Below, piece by piece: positions 47,990-57,957 of a stretch of DNA of 64,000 bases; positions within the stretch are counted from its first letter, which is position 1, and the number at the start of each line of letters is the position of its first letter. Under the pieces are notes generated by a model. The model ran no database searches, was not told the origin of the DNA, and saw only the letters and a program-made list of their open reading frames with translations. A program made the position numbers and the translations under genes. Source of the stretch: Euborellia annulipes (lineage: Eukaryota > Arthropoda > Insecta > Dermaptera > Anisolabididae); NCBI GenBank assembly GCA_023213315.1, contig JAKCPI010003116.1, positions 1 through 64,000 of the forward strand, in the 5' to 3' direction.

Positions 47990-48554
47990 GCCTTTTTACT
48001 TTCTCTTACCTCTATAGGTATATGTAATATATATATAGAGAGAAAGTATTGGATTCATGTCAAAAATTCGATGTCGAAATTTTGATGGATATACATGTTT
48101 TGAGGTCCCCTGAATCCAAAAAAGTGCTTTTCTCGACATGGTCTGTCTGTCTGAGTGTCTGTGAACGAAATATCTCAAGAACAAAAAGAACTAGAAAGTT
48201 GAAATTTTATATTTAAGCTGGGTATCCTCCTGGGACGTGACTCGAAGCTTTTGAATAAAATCGGCCAAAGAATACTAGTACTTTACTGATGTAATTTTTC
48301 AGTTTTTTTTTTCAATTTCCTCAAAATACTCAACAACGATTTTGTTTAAAATTCAAAAATCAATTATTTTTTAGATGCTCTTTCAAATGTATATTCTTAT
48401 TTTGCCATTGAAATCTTGTGAAGACCACTTTACTCTTTTACTTCATAGGAATGATAGGAGAAAAGAGTTGCTAGGGTAACAAAATATAAATATTTTTAAG
48501 GTTATGGAGAAAGAAAAACCAGCGAATGCTTTCCACGTTAAAACAATTTATTCG

Positions 48555-48600
48555 CAGATATTTCGGTAAGCCTAACGCAAACCTTCCTCAGTGCAACCAT
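48555..48600 (-). ncRNA. Minimal hammerhead ribozyme, ATAT type
   Basis: On minus, CTGAGGA is at 48591-48585 and GAAA at 48564-48561, then ATAT and C. Only the CTGANGA variable base and stem III palindrome differ from the ACGT group. Confidence 0.65.
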
Positions 48601-48607
48601 CCTCATA

Positions 48608-48668
48608 TAATTTGAAGGACTGAGGATGGTTTGCGTTAGGCTTACCGAAATATCTGCGAATAAATTGT
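48608..48668 (+). ncRNA. Minimal hammerhead ribozyme, ATAT type
   Basis: CTGAGGA is at 48620-48626, stem II is GGT/ACC plus internal pairs, and GAAA is at 48647-48650, then ATAT and C48654. Confidence 0.65.
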
Positions 48669-48879
48669 TTTAACGTGGAAAGCATTTGCTGGTTTTTCTT
48701 TCTCCATAACCTTAATACTGTTGACCCAGCATACTTCGTTTCGTTTACTATAAATATTTTTTTCCAAACTTATAAATTTTAAATTTCTCGAATGTACCTT
48801 ATTGTCAGAAACTAAATATATGTCTACACAAAAAATCTGGTGTGACTGTCATCCCATCTTTTCAAACTCAAAAAATTTT

Positions 48880-48985
48880 ATAAATTCAACTTTGAATTGT
48901 TAGAGAAACCCGCGGGTCCCCCATGTCACAATTAGTAATGTTTTGGCCAGCCCCCCCCCCCCCCCCGCTAACACTTTACCTACGC
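48880..48985. repeat. Fragment of the gtccacatattacgtaac repeat, reversed
   Basis: 'cccatgtcacaattagtaatgttttggcca' plus a C-run is the reverse complement of 15360-15400. Confidence 0.55.
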
Positions 48986-49333
48986 CCTATTAGTCCTTTT
49001 TAGCCAATTTTGTTCAAAAGTTTCGTGTTACATGCCAAGTGGGTACCTAACTTTCACTCTCATTATAATCTACTAAAATTAATAAGTTATGGTAATGATA
49101 AATTTAGTTTAAAACCAGAAGTCGTTAGAAAATGAAACAAATTAGCGAATAAATTATTATTATTTTTACCTATATAATTTTACGCTTCTCTGAATATATA
49201 AAAATATTTAGAAATTATATGCCAATTAAGCTTTTAAATTTATAATAGCACAAGGCATGTCTAGTATTAGGCCTATAGCGCCACCACTCTAGATTTGAAT
49301 TAATCCGACGAAATTCAATCATACTTTGGGAAC
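48986..49333. other. AT-rich stretch, no gene seen
   Basis: No gene is supported. Bases 49326-49333 (ttgggaac) form the left duplication of the next element. Confidence 0.45.
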
Positions 49334-49605
49334 CAAGGGCGGATCCAGAGGTGTTTCTCGGGGGGGGGGGGTAATCTGGTGTGACTCGTCGCACAGCACA
49401 CTATTTTTTTTTAATTTCGGTAATTTAAAAGCGCATTCAATACTTGTTTGCCAGAATTAAAATACACATCCAATTTTTAAGTATTAATTTTAAAAATTTT
49501 ACATTAAAAATAAATTTTTTTGCGAAAAAAAGGTATTTTTTTCGAATCTCGGGGGGGGGGGTAATTACCCCCCTTACCCCCCCCCCTCCCTTGTATCCGC
49601 CCTTG
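49334..49605. mobile_element. hAT-type MITE, family B copy 3 (best ends)
   Basis: Exact duplication ttgggaac (49326-49333; 49606-49613). The ends are caagggcggatcc and gtatccgcccttg. It contains the family A 3'-end segment in reverse (aatctggtgtgactcgtcgcacagcac). Confidence 0.9.
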
Positions 49606-49779
49606 TTGGGAACAAATTAATTTATTTTTCTATATCATAATTTAATAAAACGTCGCTGGCGTGCTTCACAGCCTGATTAATAAATATTTCTAATAATTTA
49701 TATAAATACTATATGATCTCAGATGCGGAAAAATACTCGTAAAAAATTTCACTCAAATTTTTCTCATCTTTTTTACTTC

Positions 49780-50225
49780 CTCTTATATGTTTATATATAG
49801 ATATTATATAGATAGAAAGTATAGGATTCATGTCAAAAAATCAATGTCAAAATTTTGATGGAAATACACGTTTGGAGATCCATAAAAGTGGGTCCAGCAA
49901 AGTTTGTGTTGAACAAAATTGGTTAAAGAGTACTACATTACTGAAGTACTTTTTCAGTTTTTTCTGATTTTCTCAAAATTGGCTCAAGATTTTGATTAAA
50001 ATTCATTAAACAATTATTTTTTAGATGTTCTTTAAAATGTATATTCTCATTTTGCCCTCAAAATTTTTTGTCAATTTGTCTTTTTTTAAATTTTACTTTA
50101 AATCTTGAAAACCGGAAACTAGACATATGCCGACACAAAAAATTTGTTGTGACAAGCACAGAACACAAATTTCTCACCTTTGGTAATTGAAATTTGTGTG
50201 CTGTGTTCCCAGACTCCCCAGATTT
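49780..50225 (+). repeat. Family A repeat, shortened copy
   Basis: 5' hairpin and 3' hairpin are both present; the gtctgtctg zone and the 'ggttgccatggtaac' block are deleted. Confidence 0.75.
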
Positions 50226-50734
50226 ATTTCTTAACAAATCATTTTAAAATTTGAGCAAAAATACAAAAAATACTTGTCAATATAGTAATAAATTTCACTG
50301 GACGTCTCTTCATGTGTTCTATACATAAAACATACCATTTTATTAGATGCTAGAAAAAAATCTACTTGTTATAAATTACTCTAATCATATATGAAGCGAA
50401 TGAATGATGTATGATTAAGTCACCTGATACCGATAGTTGATTATTATTTCTGGAAAAAAAAAACGAATCCTTTTCCAGACGTATCTATGTTGATTTACAA
50501 TTGTATATATATATAAAAGCCACGAAGTCTTATTTTATGACATCTATATAATATTCAAGTTCCATTACACCTAGCCATTAGATATCATGACTGTTTAAAA
50601 TTTTTTATTTTACAGATAAAATGAATGATACTATGCTTAAGCCGGATTATATATATATATGATGATATTTTTTTTTTTTGCCGATATGTAATCATAATTT
50701 AATTACTTTTAGGCTAGAGAAGATGGAAATTTTT
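50226..50734. other. AT-rich stretch, no gene seen
   Basis: (TA)n runs near 50505 and 50650. No gene. Confidence 0.45.
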
Positions 50735-51235
50735 ACTTTCTCTTACTTATATATATTAATATATAAAGAGAGAAAGTATTGGATTCATGTCAAAAATTCG
50801 ATGTCGAGATTTTCTGAGACCAAAAAAGTGGGTCCCGCAAAATGGTATGTCTGTCTGTATATCTGACTGTGTGTCCGTCTGTGAACAAAATATCTCAAAA
50901 ATCAAAAGAGCTATGAACTTGAAATTTTATATTTAAATTAGATAGGCCTGCTGAGACTTAACGCGAAGCTTTTAAACAAAATCGGCCAAAAAGTACTAGT
51001 ACTTTACTGATATACTTTTTCAGTTTTTTTTTATCGTCTCAAAATTCAATCCAACGATTTTGATTAAAATTCAAAAATCATTTATTTTTTAGATGCTCTT
51101 TAAAATGTATATTCTCATTTTGCCCTTGAAATCTTTTGAAGCACACTTTACTCTTGTAATTCATAGGAAAAATAGGAGAAATGGTTGCCATGGTAACAAA
51201 ATATAAATATTTTCTCATGTTTATAAATTTTACTA
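50735..51235 (+). repeat. Family A repeat, 3'-truncated
   Basis: Runs from the 5' hairpin to 'ggttgccatggtaacaaaata ... aaattttacta', then is cut by a GC-rich segment beginning tagccgcgccgcccgccc. Confidence 0.8.
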
Positions 51236-51364
51236 GCCGCGCCGCCCGCCCTCGGCTGGCTTCGAATCAAGCCAGGGGGGTGGACCCCCTCAGCTGACTC
51301 GGGCCCGCCTGCGGTGGACCCTCGCCATTTCTTAATTATGAAAAGAAAATTATTATTATTATTT
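51236..51364. repeat. GC-rich repeat fragment (actagccgcgc)
   Basis: 'actagccgcgccgcccgccctcggc' resembles the word at 36868 and looks like a transposon end. No termini defined. Confidence 0.35.
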
Positions 51365-52407
51365 TTTTTTTAAACACTCACACTTTTTTCCCATTCACAC
51401 TCACATTCACACATACATACACACAGTCTTTTTGGTAACTTAGGCTATATAAGACTTTATATGATAACCGTTATTATGAATATAAAGGTATATATTGGGG
51501 TCCAGGCATTCTTATTTAAGCCATTTGGCAGTGGCGTAGCGACAGAGGAGCGAGTGGAGCGGCGGCTCCAGGGCGGAGGGCAGGGAGGGGGCGCCGCACA
51601 GTGGGCCAGGAAACCAAATTAGGGCGCCAAAAGTCGAAAAAACGAAATGTACCAGAGAGACAAACTAGCTATGACCTGATGCACTATGACCTTGAAGGCT
51701 TCTAGTACCGCAAATATCAACTCGCCCGAAGTACATCTAGTTGCTTTGAAGACGCGATAAAGTGGCGGTTATTGACAGCAATTTGCATTGTGAATTTGTA
51801 TGTGTTTTTCAAGCGCGTGTTACGGTGACTTGTTCCAGTGTTTTGAAATTAATAAACATGGTGTCCTATTGAATTTTTCATCCTGAATACGAATCTGTGC
51901 TCGTCCATTGCTATAATTAAATTGGTAGTTTGAAAATTTGCAGTTGAAATAAGTACTTTTTTGTCCCTTAGAACTGGCTATATGTAGTGCTACAAAAATG
52001 TCCCTCCATTTCCCGCCAAAACTTTTCAAATAAAAGTTGTTCCTTAAAGCCCGTACTATCACCTACATTTCGTACATTTTGCCCGTTTTTGCCCCAAATC
52101 CTTAAAATGTGATTTATACCACTAAATTAGTGATTACTATTGTGTAAATTCTAGTTCTTCCTGCGATCATGATTTTTATTGTTGAAATTCAGTTACATAA
52201 CTTGCTAAAATAATAATTTGATTCCTTTTTGTATTTTGATTAAGAACCGACCGAATATTCGGTTTCGGTTACGGTTTCGGCCAGGGCGAAAAAAATTTAA
52301 AAAAAAAAGAAAAGTAAAGTTAAAATGAGGTGGATAGCTGAGTAGATCTCGTAATAAGGAAGAAAGAAAAGAGCGTTTGCAGCTAGGTTTATTTCGTTTA
52401 ATAATCA

Positions 52408-52458
52408 CTTCAAGCCGACGTTTCGGTCAGATATACGACCATCATCAGGGCTACAATC
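52408..52458 (-). ncRNA. Minimal hammerhead ribozyme (PLE type)
   Basis: On minus, CTGATGA is at 52448-52442, stem II is GGTC/GACC, and GAAA is at 52424-52421, then ACGT and C. Stem I pairs AGCC/GGCT. It is within the Transib-type element and is one of the cleanest cores in the window. Confidence 0.75.
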
Positions 52459-52739
52459 AATAACAGAAAGGAGCGAGTGAGTTTACAGTCAAAAGAAAGA
52501 AAATTAGTTTTCTTACATCATATGCGCACAAATTAACAAATAATTATAATAAGATCAATGATAAAATTAAGAAACATAAGTTACATACAAGGTATATAAA
52601 TAAAATAAAAATATATAACAACCTGAAGCGTGTCAAAAAAATTCCTGAGAATGTCGAATGGCACAATTGAGTAAAATATTTTTTGCAATTTTATAAGGAC
52701 CATCTCGGACTAATAAATGAACTCATCCCTTTAAAAAAA

Positions 52740-53215
52740 GTCGCATTTCAATCACCCCACAAAATTCCAAAATGAATGATTTGCTCCCCTTCTTTGGTCA
52801 CATTTTTTTTTGCAAAAATGTGGCCAAAAATGGACTCAGCGCCTCAAAGAACATATATTTTGATACCCTACAAGAAATATTCCAAAATTTTGAAATCTGC
52901 CCCCTCCCCCTAGTACCCCATTTGGTTTTTTCGCAGAAATATTTGTAAAAATAGACTCAGCGCGTCAAAAAACATATATTTTGATACCCGACACGAAAAA
53001 TTCCAAAGTTTTGGAATTTGCCCCCTCCCCCTGGTACCCCATTTGGTTTTTTCGCAGAAATATTTGTAAAAATAGACTCAGCGCGTCGAAAAACATATAT
53101 TTTGATACCCGACACGAAAAATTCCAAAATTTTGAATTTTGCCCCCCTCCCCCTGGTACCCCATTTGGTTTTTTCGCAAAAATAAGTTCAAAAATGGACT
53201 CAGCGGTTCAAAAAA
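52740..53215. repeat. 121-bp tandem array
   Basis: 'gactcagcgc' recurs at 52833, 52954, 53075 and 53197. Each unit includes 'ccccatttggttttttcgca' and 'aacatatattttgata'. A 128-codon plus frame through it is a repeat artefact. Confidence 0.85.
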
Positions 53216-54370
53216 CCCCTATAAACCAAAAATCAGAATTTTGGCGCCCTAAATTTGTTTTCTGGCCCACTGTGCGCCGGGCACATATAATAGATAATAC
53301 TTTTTATTTAATTTTTTGTCTATATTTTGATCCTTTTGTAGAACAAAAAATTATTTGGATCCTTTAATCAATTAATTTTTGCTCGGTTGTTTTTTGATAG
53401 AAATCTATGCATTTTTTTTATTTAAAATGACAAACGTTAGGATTCACGGCCAAAGATAAATAAATATATTATCCCGTTTTATTCAAATTTAATTTTAAAA
53501 GTAGACAAAATAAAATAAAAATATTGTTTTGTTGACTAAATATGATTTTTTTTTTACTTTTAATATTGGCCTAATAAATTAGAAAAAGCATTGAATTATT
53601 TAGTAGATATCAGGGCCGGATCTAGGGGGGGGGGCAGAGGGTGCACGTGCCCCGGGCGGTAGATATCAGGGGGGCGGCAATCCAAGAAAGATAAAATTTT
53701 TGGTTACGCAGGTGGCAAAAATTTAGCGTCTCTAAAAAAAAGATAAAATATTTTTTCGGACTGAAACATTTGGTTCCGCGAAAAAAAAAAAAAAAAATTT
53801 CGCAGAAAAATTTTTGAGATCAAGGAAAATTTTAAAGAGGGGGCGGCAAATTAAATTTTGGTATTATACACAGATTGTATATGCTGAGCCTTCTGATGAA
53901 GATGAAGAAATCTGAACAATTTTTTTATATGAAAAATTTTTTTAATTATTTTAGTAATTTGAGATTTGCATTTTAGGTTTAATAAAAAACCTGAAATTAT
54001 AATAATAATAAGCAAGACGACGCAATAACAGAGTTTGCAAGTGTTAAGTCAATGAAAAGGGTGAAAATGAAACTTTGTAAAGAATAGTAGTCTATCAGTA
54101 ATTAGCATACATTTTATATGGTCAGAGGGGTCAAACGTTTTTTACCGTGGTAGGGTGGGGTGTCGGTTACCGATTGGTAGTGTTCGAGGGGGTGGGGGGG
54201 GTAGGGGGGGGGCGCCAGCAGTTGAGTCGCTCCATGGCGCCAAAATCCTTGCTACGCCACTGCCATTTGGTATCCAAGTGGCTTAAATAAAATCATCAGA
54301 CTGCCTGGGATTCGAACCCTTGACCCTTGGTATACAAGGCAGGAGCTACCAACTACACCAAGTCCGAGGG

Positions 54371-54529
54371 CCAAGAAAATTATTATTACTACGTATTCCA
54401 GTAGTGCCTGTGCCTGCTTGAGGATTTGCTTACATTCATAGAATACATAAATGCAAAGAATACATTAATTTTTATTAAAGAGAAAAAAACGCTATATTTT
54501 CAGCAATTGTTTTTAATTCGTTAGCAAGG
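54371..54529. other. Short AT-rich spacer
   Basis: No gene seen. Confidence 0.4.
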
Positions 54530-54585
54530 CAATATTTCCAGATATTTCGGAGACCTATCGGCACTCCTTCCTCAGTGGATTTCAC
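54530..54585 (-). ncRNA. Minimal hammerhead ribozyme, ATAT type
   Basis: On minus, CTGAGGA is at 54575-54569, stem II is GGAG/CTCC, and GAAA is at 54548-54545, then ATAT and C. Stem I is TCCA/TGGA. No inverted partner arm is seen. Confidence 0.7.
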
Positions 54586-54887
54586 CTAAATTCACCACAT
54601 TACGGCCCTTATAATTAAAACGCTTGGAAGCGACATGTTATTTGATCAGCAATTATTAATCATTTGACATTAATTTTTTTCTATGTGAGAAATCGTAACT
54701 TTAGGAATTAATAACTCAAAAAGTTATAAGAATTTCGGGACCCATGTATTTTTCCTGAACTCTCCATAACGACCTCTATAAGATTGCAAAATTTTGTTTC
54801 AAAATTCCAACGAGAAGTTGGTCAAACAGAGCGTGATAGACGGACAGACGGGCGGACGGGCAGACGGACTCTCCTCTATTATATATA
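54586..54887. other. AT-rich stretch, no gene seen
   Basis: Contains a short gacggacagacgggcggacgg tract near 54838 that belongs to a diverged family A relative. Confidence 0.4.
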
Positions 54888-55030
54888 TTGATTACATCTT
54901 GAATTCTAATACATGTATATCGGTGGAAACTAAATATATATGTCGACATAAAAAATCTTGTGTGACAAGCACAGAACACCACATTAACTTACCAAAGGTA
55001 AGAAAAAATTGAGAAATTGTGCGACCAGTT
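54888..55030 (+). repeat. Family A 3'-end fragment
   Basis: 'ttacatcttgaattctaatac' and the terminal hairpin words (aatcttgtgtgacaagcaca; gtgcgaccag). Confidence 0.7.
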
Positions 55031-55859
55031 GAATCAATCACCAATTTTGTCGTTGCATTTGTAGAAATGAATGGAATGAAATAAAGAAATCAAGATGATG
55101 TTCGGCGGGCATAATTGGCCAGAAAAGAGAGAGAGAAAAGAAGAGGTCCGCCCGCCCGCCCGTCCGTCCGCCTCGGGCTCTTTTCAGTCCGCCGATAGAG
55201 ACATTAGCCTCACGCTCGTCTCGCTCGGCTCAGCTCCTATCACGCCCGTGATTAATCCCCGATGATTAATTACATCCACCAGTTTAAAGACGTGCACACA
55301 CAAACGCAAGTAACAAGTACAAGTACCGGAACACAAACCACCATTTCAATAAACTTAGGATTAGAGAGAAAGAGAGCTTGTTCACAAACAAATTGCGCTC
55401 ATAAAATGGATCTCTCTTTCTATAATACAACAGCATGTTTTTTTTTTTTTAATATGAAATTTGAATTGAGCTCTTCCCATGTCAAGTATTAAATCGAACA
55501 GTTTTATTTTTTCAATGGATGAAAGATTGAACATGTGATCTATCATACAATGGACATATTTAACATTACTTTCTCAAATTACAAGGAATTTTTTTTTAAA
55601 TTTATTTACTGCTTGTTGTTTTTTGTTAGTTTATATTCAAAGCATGTATTAACATTAAAAATGAAGAGGACCTGTTCTGAAAAAGTATTTATTTTTTAAC
55701 TTTTCTTTTGTTCTAGTTGCAACAATCTAAAAATCGACTCTTGTGAGGTCCTTCGAGTAGACAACAACATCTTCCCTTCACTGTTTTTGTGAGTTAAAAA
55801 ATTTATTTATACCTAAACTTTGTATATTTTCTCTCTGAAACTAGTTACAAAAAATATTT
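55031..55859. other. GC-richer island with homeodomain-type words, no gene seen
   Basis: At 55100-55280 there is a cgcccgcccgcccgtccgtccg tract, then 'gtgattaatccccgatgattaattac', with three ATTA-type cores in 25 bp. Not repeated elsewhere here. It could be a host regulatory element; this is inference. Confidence 0.35.
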
Positions 55860-56960
55860 ATTTATTTTTTAAGTCTTTTCGGCATTTGAGACTATATAGA
55901 CTTTATACGATACACAATGCTGGATTACCCTTTAGGCTGAATAGGACTATGGGCCCGCGCTTTTTAGGGGCCCCGCAACCTTAGAATTAAAAAAAAATAT
56001 TTTTCGGCATACCGTGGAGAAACATCAAAAAGTCGAATTTTTTTACGATTACAATACTTTCTCTATAAAAGTATTGTAATCGTAAAAAAATTCGACTTCG
56101 AGATTTTGATGTTTCTCCACGTTTTAGACCTCCCTGAGTCCAAAAATACCATTTTTGGCATTATGTCGGTGTGTGTGTGTGTGTGTAAACACGATTGCTT
56201 AAAAATCAAAGCAGCTAGATGGATAAAATTTGGTATATGCTCCTTACACTAAAATTGTAGATTTCTATCAACTTTTGGAGTAAATACGTCACTTGGAAGT
56301 AGTACTTTACCTAATAAGTTTTTTCAGAAATTTCGAAATATTTTCAATTTCTTTGTTATATTATGATAAAATATTCAATTTTAAAAAGTCTTTATTCTTT
56401 GATATTTTTCCGAAAACTGAATAGTTTTTGAAATAATCACAGAAGAAAAAGATATTTTTTGTTAATTTTGGAAAGAAAAATCAAAACAAAATCATGCAAG
56501 TGTCATTAAAAAACATGTAAATATAAACAAATTCATTTGTGAAACAAAAAAAAACGAGAAAGTAAAAAGGTAAAATAATTTCCATGTGAGGGGGAAAAAA
56601 ATGTTCCGCAGTGCGATAAAACAAAGTTTTGAAAAAAATTTTCGGAGAGCGGATAAAAAATTTCTATATTCGCCCCTGGTAAAATTATTATCGGACAGGG
56701 CCTTGAGATTTCGACAGCCTAAGGACCTCCATATTGCTTAATCGGCACTGACGATACACAATATAATAATTACGATACAGACATTTATTTACACCATTTG
56801 GTATCCAAATAATTTTTTTTTTTTTTTTTATTTAAAATTTTTGGCTCTGGTTAAAAACCATTTGGCCAGCACCAAGGTACATAATCCAAATAATTTAAAA
56901 ATCATCGAACAGCTTGAATCTGAAGCCACTCCCCCTGGTTTATCAAGATGAAATAAAAAG
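55860..56960 (-). mobile_element. SINE-related body split by a hAT element
   Basis: 'aagtcttttcggcatttgagactatatagacttta' matches SINE bodies at 23.5 and 51.4 kb; it resumes after 56751 with 'acaccatttggtatccaaataatt'. The tRNA-like head is not clear. Confidence 0.5.
55915..56750. mobile_element. hAT-type element containing a family A relative
   Basis: Exact duplication acgataca at 55907-55914 and 56751-56758. The ends are caatgctggatta and taatcggcactg. Inside is a perfect hairpin of about 26-bp arms (56038-56095), then a distant family A-like sequence (gatgtttctccacgtttt; gtgtgtgtgtgtaaacacg). Confidence 0.8.
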
Positions 56961-56984
56961 AGTTTTTTTTCGGTCCGAATAATT

Positions 56985-57045
56985 TTAATTTCCCTTGGCG
57001 ACCTTTCGGGGACTAAACGTCACCCATCTTCAGGACAGTGTTAAA
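56985..57045 (-). ncRNA. Hammerhead-like motif (PLE type)
   Basis: On minus, CTGAAGA is at 57033-57027 and GAAA at 57007-57004. The next bases GGTC do not form the usual self-complementary stem III, so activity is doubtful. Confidence 0.45.
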
Positions 57046-57109
57046 AAATTCTTAGCACTGCCTCCTTCAGTTGTTTGCAAATCCACAATAAAATTTAATT
57101 AATATAATA

Positions 57110-57363
57110 ATTGGACCCTGTTATGCAATGGTGTGTCAAAGACCAAAAAATTCAAAATTGAGTTAAGCACGGAATATTGTTTCAAATACTTTAATTAATA
57201 GTATTTTTTATTAAATATGTCCTAAAAAATTTATATTTAATGTTACTTGCACAAATGACAACAAAAATTATATATAATCCAATGAAAACAAAAAACTTTA
57301 TTGTTGATTTTCTCAAAACTCGATGTTTGGTCTTTGACACACCATTGCATAACAGGGTCCAAT
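57110..57363. mobile_element. TA-flanked MITE (mariner-like), copy 2
   Basis: Reverse orientation relative to the copy at 25768-26023. TA lies at 57108-57109 and 57364-57365; the ends are attggaccctgttatgc and complement. Confidence 0.8.
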
Positions 57364-57459
57364 TATGTACTACAAACTCCAAAAATAATTGTACGAATAT
57401 AATTATAAATATTTTTATTATTCGTTTTGTTATTTTTATTATATCAAATAATATTTGGA

Positions 57460-57724
57460 AGGTGAAAGGACGGGAGGACCAGTCCCGAGAGGGACTGATT
57501 TTTGGGGAGTAGAGAGGTGAAGGGCCTCTCACTCCCAACATTGGAACCGGGTTGATGGCCATTTGCGCTAGATACCGGTATTGGGGTTGGTGCGTGTCAG
57601 CGTGCACGATGCACCAGGGGTAAACAACCGGGGAATGATTTTTTTTGTAGGCTATTGTGGGTTTTTTTTTTTGCCGTAATTTAAGGCTTTTCCCTCAAAT
57701 AAAAAAAATAAAAAAAATAATAAT
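57460..57724 (+). mobile_element. 5'-truncated LINE end with 12-bp duplication
   Basis: aataatatttgg at 57448-57459 and 57725-57736 flanks a GC-richer segment (agggcctctcactccc; accggtattggggttgg) that ends in an AAATA/AAT-type tail (57695-57724). Short 3' fragments with A-rich tails and long duplications fit target-primed reverse transcription. The clade is not identified. Confidence 0.7.
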
Positions 57725-57957
57725 AATAATATTTGGATCGCTTTTATTCTGCACGTTTCCTTATTTTCGCCAATTACACTTTTGATATCTTTTTTTTATT
57801 TTTGAATAAGTTCTTTAAAAAAAAAGCATAATCAGTATTAATAGTATAGGGATCGTGCGTGACCTATAGAGGCAGCACTTCTGCCGAAAGTAGAGCACCC
57901 TGGTGTCAAAAAAAAAAAAAAAAGTGATGCACACAGTCTAGAAATTTAAAAATCAAA

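Larger units (their letters stand above)
48503..48712. mobile_element. PLE-type foldback with intact ribozymes on both arms
   Basis: Arms of about 95 bp (ggttatggagaaagaaaaacc to its complement) surround a centre of about 15 bp. Each arm has CTGAGGA, the gtttgcgttaggctta stem II loop, GAAA and ATATC. Confidence 0.8.
47990..48850 (+). repeat. Family A repeat, interrupted by a foldback
   Basis: Starts with tttttactttctcttacc and ends near 'aaaaaatctggtgtgac', losing the last hairpin arm. A PLE-type foldback interrupts it at 48503-48712. Confidence 0.8.
51597..53274. mobile_element. Transib-type element, non-autonomous
   Basis: Inverted ends of about 35 bp begin cacagtgggccag, the first seven bases being the RSS-like heptamer CACAGTG. 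The 5-bp duplication cgccg (51592-51596; 53275-53279) fits the GC-rich CGNCG-type target reported for Transib. The interior has no transposase; it holds a PLE-derived ribozyme and a 121-bp tandem array. Confidence 0.75.
51529..54262. mobile_element. hAT-type element, 2.7 kb, non-autonomous
   Basis: Exact duplication ccatttgg at 51521-51528 and 54263-54270. The ends are cagtggcgtagc and gctacgccactg. No hAT transposase frame is visible. It contains a Transib-type element, a G/C-run repeat at 53610-53850, and a G-rich right end. Confidence 0.9.
51365..54370 (-). mobile_element. tRNA-like SINE split by a hAT element
   Basis: The minus-strand head is at 54297-54370 (A-box-like tggtgtagttggtagc; B-box gggttcgaatccc). 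The body and tail continue at 51365-51528 across the inserted hAT element, ending in (CA)- and T-rich sequence. Removing the insert and one ccatttgg restores one SINE of about 270 bp. Confidence 0.8.

Noticed and set aside
52981..53367. 128-codon open frame on plus
   Set aside because: It is a translation of the 121-bp tandem array, visible as repeated peptide blocks.
54297..54370. Candidate tRNA gene on minus
   Set aside because: It continues into a SINE body and tail, so it is a SINE head; no proper acceptor stem is seen.
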